Source: Teredinibacter turnerae T7901 (lineage in GTDB: Bacteria; Pseudomonadota; Gammaproteobacteria; Pseudomonadales; Cellvibrionaceae). Taken from it: 64,000 nucleotides of DNA. Shown here in pieces: positions 1-7,600 of this stretch (positions within the stretch are counted from its first letter, which is position 1; each line of letters starts with the position of its first letter). The stretch is taken from contig NC_012997.1 of NCBI RefSeq assembly GCF_000023025.1, forward strand, positions 1,162,764-1,226,763, in the 5' to 3' direction. The notes beneath the pieces are model-generated. The model made no database searches, was not told where the DNA came from, and saw only the letters and a list, made by a program, of their open reading frames with translations. Position numbers and translations under genes: made by a program.

Positions 1-1
1 A

Positions 2-1327
2 GGATACCGAGCCTGGCCACTGTTTTTCATTGCGATCGCTCTGGCATTGACTGTTGGCTTCGATTTGCTTCCGGGAGCTTTCACCTCCCCGTCTGATACA
101 TCGACTTTACCGAGCCGTGTGGTGGAAACATCTTCGGTTAGGACAGGCACGAGCGGTGACACGACCAAAACGGCAACCTTCGATGTGAATGAGGTGGCTG
201 CTGTTATTGCTAGCGAGCAACCAAATAATGTTAACCCTGTGGCCCCGCAGCCGTCTGATACCAAACACACGCTTGCTGAGAAAACATTGCCGAGTAGCAG
301 CGGGCTGAACGTTAAAAGCCCTGAAGGTGAGCACACCGGTAGCACGGGTTTTCGTTCGAGCAGAGAAAAATGGCTGTCTTTAGCGGCACTGGCGTACGAA
401 CAAAACCGATTGACGCTACCGTTAGAAAACAATGCGCTCTATTTTTATCGCCAAGTGTTGGCACAGATGCCTGATGACGAGCAGGCTCAACAGGGTATCG
501 AAAAAATACAGCAACGATATAAGCAATTGCTAGCCGCTGCCGCGGCAAAGGCAGACTTGGAGCGACTTACCTTTTTATTGGGCCGCGCAGAACGCGCGGG
601 GTTTGATATTCACCCTGAAAATTACGCAGTCACTGTGGCTCAAACGACAGAGAAAAATAACGGCGCCGGACAGGTAGCGATTACGCAATCACTATCGTCT
701 CAAGAGGATGCCGTTTGCGCCGACGCTGAGCGTATGATCGCCGCGGGAAACGGTGCTCAGGCTATGCGCGTGTTAGAGGCGTTTATTGCCCGTGAGGCCG
801 ACGCAGAAAAAGCACGTGAGCTATTGTTCCAAGCATACCTTGATAGCGCGCGTTATGCAGACGCTAAAGCGGTTGTAGATAACTGGGCAACGCCCCCCGT
901 GCGCAAACAGTTGCTCGACGCAAAGTGGTTCGTAGCGCAAGGTGAAATCGCGCAGGGGTTGGGTGTCCTTGAGCAAACGAGTGTCAAACGGCTCGAGTCT
1001 ATGTACGCGGCCGGTATTATCTCGCAGTCACTGTTTGAGCAATTCAATGCACTCTTAGCCGCGTTGTATCGCAGTGCGGGCAATACATTGGCCGCAGCGG
1101 AGCGCTACCAGGCTCTGATTGCCATGGCGCCTTCTAATTTTGCTTACTGGCTGGGCTACGCCTTGTGCTCCGATGAGTTGGGTCATGCGGAAAATGCATT
1201 GGCGGCCTATCGGCAAGTGCTGTCAGATTCGCAGTTGGACCAGTCAGCGCACACGTATGTTACGCAACGGGTTCGCCAATTAACCGCACTTGCACAGCGC
1301 GATGATGGCATCGCCAGCGGCCACTAA
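2..1327 (+). CDS. mshN: MSHA biogenesis protein MshN-like (5' end outside window)
   Basis: TPR-containing, membrane-anchored accessory protein of the mannose-sensitive haemagglutinin (MSHA) type IV pilus. The reading frame is open from base 2 and encodes a hydrophobic segment (WPLFFIAIALALTVGF) before the first in-frame start-like codon at 47. The gene therefore almost certainly begins upstream and this is its C-terminal part with the single membrane anchor. After a Ser/Thr/Pro-rich linker come helical repeats rich in Ala/Tyr/Leu (from about residue 100 counted from 47, and again in the last 200 residues) typical of TPRs, which would act as a periplasmic scaffold. It is followed 20 bp later by mshE, matching the usual mshN-mshE-mshG order. 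The symbol rests on position plus architecture; sequence recognition alone is moderate. Confidence 0.75.
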   Translation, partial: GYRAWPLFFIAIALALTVGFDLLPGAFTSPSDTSTLPSRVVETSSVRTGTSGDTTKTATFDVNEVAAVIASEQPNNVNPVAPQPSDTKHTLAEKTLPSSSGLNVKSPEGEHTGSTGFRSSREKWLSLAALAYEQNRLTLPLENNALYFYRQVLAQMPDDEQAQQGIEKIQQRYKQLLAAAAAKADLERLTFLLGRAERAGFDIHPENYAVTVAQTTEKNNGAGQVAITQSLSSQEDAVCADAERMIAAGNGAQAMRVLEAFIAREADAEKARELLFQAYLDSARYADAKAVVDNWATPPVRKQLLDAKWFVAQGEIAQGLGVLEQTSVKRLESMYAAGIISQSLFEQFNALLAALYRSAGNTLAAAERYQALIAMAPSNFAYWLGYALCSDELGHAENALAAYRQVLSDSQLDQSAHTYVTQRVRQLTALAQRDDGIASGH

Positions 1328-1347
1328 CGGAAAAGCTGAAACCAGAT

Positions 1348-3090
1348 ATGAGTGACGCACCAAAACGAATTCGCCTGGGTGATTTGCTGGTAGCACAGCA
1401 ATTAATATCCCAAGATCAGTTGGAAACGGCGCTGCGTGAACAGCGTTCGACCGGGTTAAAGCTTGGGCGCCAGTTGGTCGAAATGGGGTTCGTGGAAGAA
1501 AACAGCCTGCTGTCGTTGCTATCTCGCCAATTGGACATTCCGTTTATCGAGTTGAAACATTTTCGGTTTGATCGCGAGTTAGTGCAGTCCTTACCAGAGA
1601 GCCTTGCGCGGCGTTACCGGGTAATGATTCTACGGGAAGATCCAGACAGCATCCTGTTAGGTATGTCGGACCCAACTGATATTTTCAGTATCGACGAGCT
1701 GCAGCGGGTGATTCCCAAGCCGATAAAAACAGCGGTCGTACGTGAATCTGAGTTGCTGGATATTCTCGATATTGCCTATTCAAGCGCAGAAGAAATTGCC
1801 TCGTTGGCAGAGCAGTTGGATGAAACTCTGGATGACGATTCCGTTGATCTGTCGGAAATTATTACCAGCGCCGAAGATTCTGATGCGCCCGTTGTAAGGT
1901 TGCTGCAGAAAGTTTTTGAAGAAGCAATTAAAACGAAGGCTTCTGATATTCATATTGAGCCTGATGAAAATGTATTGCGAATTCGTCAGCGTATAGATGG
2001 CGTACTCGTTGAGCAGGTTATGAACGAAAAGCGCATTGCCGGAGCGCTGGTCGTACGCTTAAAACTGATGTCCAATCTGGATATTGCTGAAAAACGATTA
2101 CCTCAAGATGGCCGTTTCAACTTGAAGGTTTCCGGCCACAATATTGATGTGCGTCTATCAACCATGCCGGTACAGTTTGGTGAATCGGTGGTGATGCGTA
2201 TTCTAGATCACACTGAAGGTGTACTGCCGCTGGGTTCGGTGGGTATGCCCGATAATTATATTCGTCGCTTTCGCCATATTATTACCCGCCCGCACGGCCT
2301 GGTGTTGGTTACTGGCCCCACCGGCAGCGGTAAAACCACAACGCTATACGGCGCATTGTCGGAACTGAATACGCCTGAGAAAAAAATCATTACGGTAGAG
2401 GATCCGGTTGAATACCGATTGCCGCGGATCAGCCAGGTTCAGGTGCACGAAAAAATTGGCCTGAGCTTTAGCAAGGTTCTTCGTGCAACGTTGCGTCAAG
2501 ACCCGGATATTCTTCTGGTGGGTGAGATTCGCGATGCGGACTCCGCAGAAATAGCGCTGCGCGCAGCAATGACGGGGCACATGGTGCTTTCCACGTTGCA
2601 CACCAATGACGCGGTGACTTCTGCGTTGCGGTTGGTTGATATGGGGGTGGACCCCTATCTGGTTGCGTCCAGCCTAAAAGCGATTGTAGCCCAGCGTTTG
2701 GTGAGGCGAATTTGTGAAAGCTGTTCAGTGCCGCATGAACTCAATCCGCTGGAACTTAGTTTACTCCACAGTCTGAAAAAAAATCACAATCTGGCCGATG
2801 CAAATTTTCGTCGCGGCACCGGCTGCGCGCATTGTTACAACACCGGTTATCGAGGTCGTATTGGGGTATTTGAATTGTTGGAAATTAACCACGCCATGGC
2901 AAATGCCCTGCGGGACAACAGCGTGCGTGAATTTAACGACGCCGCACACAGCAGCAGCCACTACCGTCCGTTGAGCGCCAGTGCGTTGGACTTCGCTATA
3001 CAAGGGGTGACCACTATCGACGAAGTTATGCGGGTGTCTGCCCAGATTGAAGACGAGAGTCTCGGCGAAATCGCTGAGTACGATCAATAA
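1348..3090 (+). CDS. mshE: MSHA pilus extension ATPase MshE (GspE/PilB family)
   Basis: Cytoplasmic hexameric ATPase that powers MSHA pilus polymerisation. The 580 aa length is usual for the family. Residues 9-65 hold two tandem motifs (RLGDLL... and KLGRQLVEMGF...) of the MshEN type, the domain shown in Vibrio MshE to bind cyclic di-GMP. Walker A is GPTGSGKTT at 323-331; the Walker B region (DILLVGEIRD) starts near 387; the His box (TLHTND) follows. Two CxxC-type pairs near the C terminus (CESC, CAHC) fit the zinc-binding tetracysteine motif of GspE/PilB proteins. It sits between mshN and mshG with gaps of 20 and 22 bp, so one transcript is likely. Pilus output is probably tuned by c-di-GMP through the N domain; this is inference from the family. 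Confidence 0.96.
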   Translation: MSDAPKRIRLGDLLVAQQLISQDQLETALREQRSTGLKLGRQLVEMGFVEENSLLSLLSRQLDIPFIELKHFRFDRELVQSLPESLARRYRVMILREDPDSILLGMSDPTDIFSIDELQRVIPKPIKTAVVRESELLDILDIAYSSAEEIASLAEQLDETLDDDSVDLSEIITSAEDSDAPVVRLLQKVFEEAIKTKASDIHIEPDENVLRIRQRIDGVLVEQVMNEKRIAGALVVRLKLMSNLDIAEKRLPQDGRFNLKVSGHNIDVRLSTMPVQFGESVVMRILDHTEGVLPLGSVGMPDNYIRRFRHIITRPHGLVLVTGPTGSGKTTTLYGALSELNTPEKKIITVEDPVEYRLPRISQVQVHEKIGLSFSKVLRATLRQDPDILLVGEIRDADSAEIALRAAMTGHMVLSTLHTNDAVTSALRLVDMGVDPYLVASSLKAIVAQRLVRRICESCSVPHELNPLELSLLHSLKKNHNLADANFRRGTGCAHCYNTGYRGRIGVFELLEINHAMANALRDNSVREFNDAAHSSSHYRPLSASALDFAIQGVTTIDEVMRVSAQIEDESLGEIAEYDQ

Positions 3091-3112
3091 CGGGAAACTA
3101 TAAAATTCGGCT

Positions 3113-4342
3113 ATGGCTCAATTTTCATTCGAAGGTCGTTCTGCGCAAGGGCAATCCGTTAAGGGTGAAATTGCCGGTGCCTCGGTGGATGCGGTAGCGG
3201 CAGTTTTAGTTGGGCGCGGTATTACGCCGGTACGTATCAACGAGGTTTCGCTTGGTGCAAGTCTTGTTAAGCGCATAAATGTAGTACTGGGCTCAGAGCA
3301 GGTTCCCGTTGTTGATTTGGTTATGTTCTGTCGCCAAATGTATACCGTTACCAAAGCCGGTATTCCCCTGACCCGAGGAATCCGTGGATTGGCGGCAAGC
3401 GTCCGCCACGAACATTTTCGCGAAGTGCTCAACGACGTTGCCGAAAAACTGGAAACCGGTATGAGCCTGTCACGGGCGATGCGGCAACATCCAAAAGTAT
3501 TCGATTCGCTCTTTGTAAGCATGATCAATGTGGGTGAGAGCAGCGGCAAGCTGGATGAAATATTCCGCCAAATTGGTTTTTATCTGGAGCGCGATGAAGA
3601 AACCCGCAAGCGTGTTAAGTCCGCCATGCGCTACCCTTCCTTTGTGGTGGTAGCACTCGTTATCGCATTTGTGGTAATCAATATTTACGTGATCCCTCCC
3701 TTCGCCAAAATGTTTAGTAAATTTGGCGCAGAGTTGCCGATTGTTACCCGAGGGTTAATTGCGACATCAAATGCGTTCACAACCTATTGGCCAGCGATGC
3801 TGATTGTTTTAGTGATGTTGGTGGGCGGCGCTACCTACTATTTGCGCACCGAGCAGGGGGCTTATTTATGGGGTGGCAAAAAGCTGCGCTTGCCTATTAT
3901 CGGCAGTTTGATTGAGCGTGCCTCCATGGCCCGCTACGCGCGCAGTTTTTCTCTCATGCTGAGTGCCGGCGTGCCGATCACCCAGTCGTTAAGCTTGTGT
4001 GCTGCGGCGATAGACAACCCTTTTCTGTCAGCAAAAATTCAGCAGATACGGCAGGGGGTGGAGCGTGGGGAGACGCTTCTGCGCACACATTTACAGGCTG
4101 AATTATTTACTCCCCTGGTGTTACAGATGATTTCTGTCGGCGAGGAAAGTGGGCAGGTGGATAATCTGCTACGCGATGTGGCTGAGTTTTACGAGCGGGA
4201 AGTGGATTACGATTTAAAAACTCTGACTGACCGCATAGAGCCGCTGTTGATTATCGTTCTTGCGGTTTTTGTCACATTGCTTGCGCTGGGTATATTTTTG
4301 CCACTTTGGAGTCTATACGATGTTCAAACCGGTGGCATGTAA
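3113..4342 (+). CDS. mshG: MSHA inner-membrane platform protein MshG (GspF/PilC family)
   Basis: Polytopic inner-membrane platform protein that couples the ATPase to pilin assembly. It is 409 aa with the two-fold GspF repeat: each half starts with a helical cytoplasmic domain containing the family-typical stretch around MINVGESSG (first half) and MISVGEESG (second half). Membrane segments are at about 172-192, 223-243 and 375-400. It lies directly after mshE. Its last 23 bases overlap the start of the next prepilin gene, suggesting translational coupling. Confidence 0.95.
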   Translation: MAQFSFEGRSAQGQSVKGEIAGASVDAVAAVLVGRGITPVRINEVSLGASLVKRINVVLGSEQVPVVDLVMFCRQMYTVTKAGIPLTRGIRGLAASVRHEHFREVLNDVAEKLETGMSLSRAMRQHPKVFDSLFVSMINVGESSGKLDEIFRQIGFYLERDEETRKRVKSAMRYPSFVVVALVIAFVVINIYVIPPFAKMFSKFGAELPIVTRGLIATSNAFTTYWPAMLIVLVMLVGGATYYLRTEQGAYLWGGKKLRLPIIGSLIERASMARYARSFSLMLSAGVPITQSLSLCAAAIDNPFLSAKIQQIRQGVERGETLLRTHLQAELFTPLVLQMISVGEESGQVDNLLRDVAEFYEREVDYDLKTLTDRIEPLLIIVLAVFVTLLALGIFLPLWSLYDVQTGGM

Positions 4343-4862
4343 CTGGAAATGCGAAAACGGTTTCAGCTTATTCGAGTTGGTTATCGTTTTAATTGTATTG
4401 GCCGTTTTACTGCATTTCTCGATCCCGTATTACAACGATGTGGTTGATGATTCCAAGTCTAAAACTGTCAAGTTTCAAGCCGGAACATTTTCCCGTGCGG
4501 TGGAAAATCTGCACGGCCAGGCGAAACTCGGCGATGGCCATTCCGTAGAGGTCAATGGTTTAACAATTCGCATGAATGAATATGGTTGGCCAGCCAATGC
4601 GGGTAGCAATACGTCTGCAAAACTGGCGAATCAAACTGCACTGGAATGCCAGCAATTGTGGAATGGTGTTTTCAAAAATGCGCCTGCCACAGTCATACTG
4701 GAAAACGAAAAAGCACGGGATGCACACCCTCAGGCGGACTTCGGGGTAAATTTTATTAACGGTCGAATTTGTCGATATGAACTATTGCGAAAAGGCGACG
4801 AACGCTTCTTCTTCGACTATGATCTAAAAACAGGAGAGGTGGCAGTGCAAATTTCTAAGTAG
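4320..4862 (+). CDS. mshB: MSHA minor prepilin, MshB-like
   Basis: Type IV prepilin-like protein of 180 aa. After a 14-residue leader (MFKPVACNWKCENG) comes the prepilin peptidase site G|FSLFE with Glu at mature position 5 and a hydrophobic helix (LVIVLIVLAVLL). The ATG at 4320 was chosen because it places this motif at the N terminus; an upstream in-frame start at 4260 would add 20 residues that just read through mshG. The C-terminal domain has three cysteines. The position between mshG and mshA is where mshF/mshB lie in Vibrio; the prepilin motif favours MshB. No separate mshF is seen. Confidence 0.8.
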   Translation: MFKPVACNWKCENGFSLFELVIVLIVLAVLLHFSIPYYNDVVDDSKSKTVKFQAGTFSRAVENLHGQAKLGDGHSVEVNGLTIRMNEYGWPANAGSNTSAKLANQTALECQQLWNGVFKNAPATVILENEKARDAHPQADFGVNFINGRICRYELLRKGDERFFFDYDLKTGEVAVQISK

Positions 4863-4931
4863 CTATTTTGAGCGATGCAGAATGGCATGAAAATGGCTCA
4901 ATCTGCACGAACGGAATATTTTAAATGTGCT

Positions 4932-4947
4932 TGTCAAAAGTTTGACA
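4932..4947. promoter_or_regulatory. Palindrome TGTCAAA-N2-TTTGACA upstream of mshA
   Basis: A perfect 7-bp inverted repeat with a 2-bp centre, 59 bp upstream of the mshA start. Its right arm contains TTGACA, a consensus -35 hexamer, but no good -10 is seen 17 bp downstream. It could be an operator for a dimeric regulator of the major pilin gene. The 143-bp mshB-mshA gap is the only sizeable gap inside the msh operon, so a local promoter here would make sense. Inference only. Confidence 0.35.
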
Positions 4948-5005
4948 GGGCAGCAAAAAACTTAAAAAACTTCAGATCACTACATGTATTTAGGTGGAGA
5001 CTATT

Positions 5006-5401
5006 ATGACCAACAAACAATCTGGCTTTACGCTTATCGAACTCATTGCCGTGCTGGTAATTCTGGGTATTTTGGCGGCCACGGCGATTCCTCGTTTTGT
5101 GGATCTGTCTGACGCTGCACAACAGGCAGCAACTGACAGTATTGCGGGTAGCCTTGAAAGCGCTTCCGCACTCAATCATGCCGTCGACATCGCCGCCGAA
5201 GCAGGTTTAACCAGTGAAACCGTAGTTGGCGTTGCCAATTGTACTGACACCGAAAATCTGCTCTCTGATGCTTTGCCAGCGGAATATACCATCACCGCTG
5301 CGACTATTGCCGATAAAGCATCTGTTGCCTGCACCCTGAGCTATATGGTCGATGGCTCTGCAGTAGCGACTGCAACCTTCCAAGCCATTGGTGCGCAGTA
5401 A
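5006..5401 (+). CDS. mshA: MSHA major pilin MshA
   Basis: Major structural subunit of the MSHA pilus, 131 aa. Short leader MTNKQSG, then the cleavage site G|FTLIE with Glu5 and the classic helix LIAVLVILGILAATAIPRF. Two cysteines (in VANCTD and SVACTL) probably form the C-terminal disulfide loop. The ATG at 5006 is chosen over a GTG at 4994 because AGGTGGAG (4992-4999) is then a well-placed ribosome binding site. It is preceded by the largest gap in the operon, which fits separate, stronger expression of the major pilin. Confidence 0.93.
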   Translation: MTNKQSGFTLIELIAVLVILGILAATAIPRFVDLSDAAQQAATDSIAGSLESASALNHAVDIAAEAGLTSETVVGVANCTDTENLLSDALPAEYTITAATIADKASVACTLSYMVDGSAVATATFQAIGAQ

Positions 5402-5414
5402 TTATCGAAAGCCT

Positions 5415-5864
5415 ATGAGGAGCAACGGATTCAGTTTGGTTGAGCTCGTTGCCATTCTCGTTATCGTCGGGGTTATTGCGGCGGCGACTGTTCGCAGCCG
5501 CAGCCCCACGACTAGCATGGAATTACAAGCCGGTCGCGATTCCCTGGTTGCAGCCATGCATTCCGCGCAGCAAATTGCCATGACTCGTGCGCACAATACG
5601 GTTTTAATTGCCGGTACCACTATTGACCTACGTATGGATACCGATGGCGATGGCGAGTTTTCCGATGAGACAAGCTTGGCTTACGCCGGTGTCACTTACC
5701 CTGTTTCTTTTCCCGCAGGTGTTGTTCTTTCCTCTGGGTGTGGCGCGTCACCCGTTTCATTTGTATTTAATCGTTTAGGGCAAACATCAGGTTGCCGTCT
5801 CACTTTGGCTAAGGCGGCTGGATCTGTCGCGATAGAAGTCGCAGCATCCGGTTTTGTGCGGTAA
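5415..5864 (+). CDS. mshC: MSHA minor prepilin MshC
   Basis: Prepilin-like protein of 149 aa: leader MRSNG, then FSLVE with Glu5 and the hydrophobic helix LVAILVIVGVIAAATV. The rest resembles a GspH/FimT-type minor pilin, with a region around RAHNTVLIAGTTIDL and a Cys pair near the C terminus. An earlier TTG at 5388 overlaps mshA, but the ATG at 5415 gives a normal short leader. Gene order mshA-mshC-mshD supports the name. Minor pilins of this kind initiate assembly at the inner membrane. Confidence 0.85.
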   Translation: MRSNGFSLVELVAILVIVGVIAAATVRSRSPTTSMELQAGRDSLVAAMHSAQQIAMTRAHNTVLIAGTTIDLRMDTDGDGEFSDETSLAYAGVTYPVSFPAGVVLSSGCGASPVSFVFNRLGQTSGCRLTLAKAAGSVAIEVAASGFVR

Positions 5865-5870
5865 TTTAAG

Positions 5871-6362
5871 ATGCCTAGCCACCACACTGCCTCCATCCCG
5901 CCAGCGCTAGAGCGCGGTATTACTCTTATCGAAACAATTGTTTTTTTGGTCGTAATTGCAATTTCTCTTACCGCGCTCGCGATGGTCTTTGATCAGAGAA
6001 TGAGCCACGAAAGTTCAGTGAATGCTGCGGTCCGGCTGCGTGCGCTCGAGATGGCGCAGGCGAAGCTTGATGAAATTCTCGCACGTAAATTTGATGAGAA
6101 CACGCCACCGGGCGGTATTCCCGCTTGTGGGTCAGCCAATGGGCCCGTATGCGCGGGTATCGTGCCGGACAATGATTTTGACGATGTGGGGGACTACGAC
6201 GGTTACAACGAATCTAACGGAGCCCACGCACTTTCTGTGAATGTGGTTGAAGCAGGCAGTGACTTTGGGCAGGCCAATAATCTCGTAAGACGAATTACAG
6301 TAACGGTATCCGTTCCGGGTGGTTCGCCACTCGTACTGGCGGCTTACCGCGTGAACTTTTGA
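5871..6362 (+). CDS. mshD: MSHA minor prepilin MshD
   Basis: Prepilin-like protein of 163 aa with a longer leader (20 residues) ending at G|ITLIE, Glu5 retained, followed by the helix TIVFLVVIAISLTALAMVF (GspI/PilV-like). The globular part contains a Cys pair (PACGSANGPVCAG) and an acidic Asp/Gly-rich stretch DNDFDDVGDYDGY that resembles the MshD signature region. It starts 6 bp after mshC. Confidence 0.87.
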   Translation: MPSHHTASIPPALERGITLIETIVFLVVIAISLTALAMVFDQRMSHESSVNAAVRLRALEMAQAKLDEILARKFDENTPPGGIPACGSANGPVCAGIVPDNDFDDVGDYDGYNESNGAHALSVNVVEAGSDFGQANNLVRRITVTVSVPGGSPLVLAAYRVNF

Positions 6363-6366
6363 TTTT

Positions 6367-7173
6367 ATGGTTATGCGTCGCCGAATAATTCAGCGCGACT
6401 ATGGGTTTACCCTGGTCGAGTTAATTGCGGTTATTGTCATCATCGCGATAGTCGCTGGTATAGGTACGTCGTTTGTCGTTAGTTCAGTGAATACCTATAA
6501 AAAGATGGAGATTCGAGAAAAGCTGGTTGCGCGTGGGCGCGCAAGCGTCGAGCAGATGGTACGCCAGATTCGTATCGCCGCGCCTAATACAACGCGGGTG
6601 AGTGCTTCTGGTAATTGTGTTGAATTTATGCCATTGGTGGCGGGCGTCGCATATTACGATGAGCTGCCCGACCAAGCCAATGGTGCACCGGCAATATCGG
6701 CTATCTCAACCTCGTCATTGAATGCAGGCTTGGGAACCATGGTCTATGTGCTGGTTGGCTCGCTCAGTTCAGCAGAGGTCTACAGCAACGCCGGGGTACG
6801 CGTTGGTTTAGCCTCTGTGGTTGCGGGCGGTGGTGGTTCAACTATTAATTTATCCGGGGCCACACGGTTTTTGCGAAATTCGCCGCAACATCGCCTTTAC
6901 ATCGCAGACGCACCCAAGCGATTTTGCATCATCGGTACCGATTTGGCGGAATATCGCAATTACACGTTTACCACCTCTGCCTTAACGGATGCCATGCCGG
7001 CAGACGCGACCCGTGTGCTATTGGCGGACAATGTGGCTGCAGGCGTGAGGGCTTTTTCGCTTTCCAGCGGTGGAGTTGATCGCAATGTTGCCCTATTGAT
7101 CGATCTGGTTTTTAGCGAGCGCGGCGAGCAGGTGGCGCTTAACCAGGAGGTTTTAATCCGCAATGTTCCATAA
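6367..7173 (+). CDS. mshO: MSHA minor prepilin MshO
   Basis: Prepilin-like protein of 268 aa with site G|FTLVE and helix LIAVIVIIAIVAGIGTSFVV, resembling GspJ/PilW-type minor pilins. A second in-frame ATG at 6373 is an equally possible start. The long C-terminal domain has single Cys residues in ASGNCVEF and KRFCIIG. It begins 4 bp after mshD and overlaps mshP by 11 bp, so the genes are translated in series. Confidence 0.87.
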   Translation: MVMRRRIIQRDYGFTLVELIAVIVIIAIVAGIGTSFVVSSVNTYKKMEIREKLVARGRASVEQMVRQIRIAAPNTTRVSASGNCVEFMPLVAGVAYYDELPDQANGAPAISAISTSSLNAGLGTMVYVLVGSLSSAEVYSNAGVRVGLASVVAGGGGSTINLSGATRFLRNSPQHRLYIADAPKRFCIIGTDLAEYRNYTFTTSALTDAMPADATRVLLADNVAAGVRAFSLSSGGVDRNVALLIDLVFSERGEQVALNQEVLIRNVP

Positions 7174-7588
7174 GGGTCAACAGGGATTTCTGATGCCGCT
7201 GGCACTGATGTTGGTGGTGGGAATTTCTGTATTGGCAATTGCTGTCAGCCGATTGAGCGGTCAGTCCACCACCAGTATTACTCTGGAGGAAATGTCCGCG
7301 CGGGCATTTTACGCGGCTGAAAGCGGTGGTCAGCTAGCGGTGGGTTACCTGTATTTAAATGCGAGTGATCGCGCGCAAACAGACCAGCACTGTAACGATT
7401 TAAATGGCTTTCCGGTAATTAATTTATTTCCTAGCGGTTTGACCGGCTGCCGCACTCGTTTTTCCTGCTCGGCCAGCGCCAATCCAGCGAACACCGCGAG
7501 CTTCTATACCATTTCCAGTCAGGGTGTCTGTGGGAGTGGGGATTTTACGGCAGAACGTAACATCCAAGTTACAACGGTGATGCGCTAG
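7163..7588 (+). CDS. mshP: MSHA biogenesis protein MshP (PilX-like)
   Basis: Small (141 aa) minor pilin-like protein. The N terminus GQQG|FLMPLAL followed by a hydrophobic helix and the later segment EEMSARAFYAAESG are typical of MshP/PilX proteins; note that Glu5 is absent, which is usual for this subfamily. Four cysteines lie in the C-terminal half. It is the last small pilin gene before mshQ. Confidence 0.85.
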   Translation: MFHKGQQGFLMPLALMLVVGISVLAIAVSRLSGQSTTSITLEEMSARAFYAAESGGQLAVGYLYLNASDRAQTDQHCNDLNGFPVINLFPSGLTGCRTRFSCSASANPANTASFYTISSQGVCGSGDFTAERNIQVTTVMR

Positions 7589-7600
7589 CGAGTTTCTAGT

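Noticed and set aside
2344-2601. Open frame on - strand inside mshE
   Set aside because: Opposite a well-supported gene; composition Arg/Cys/His-rich and no family.
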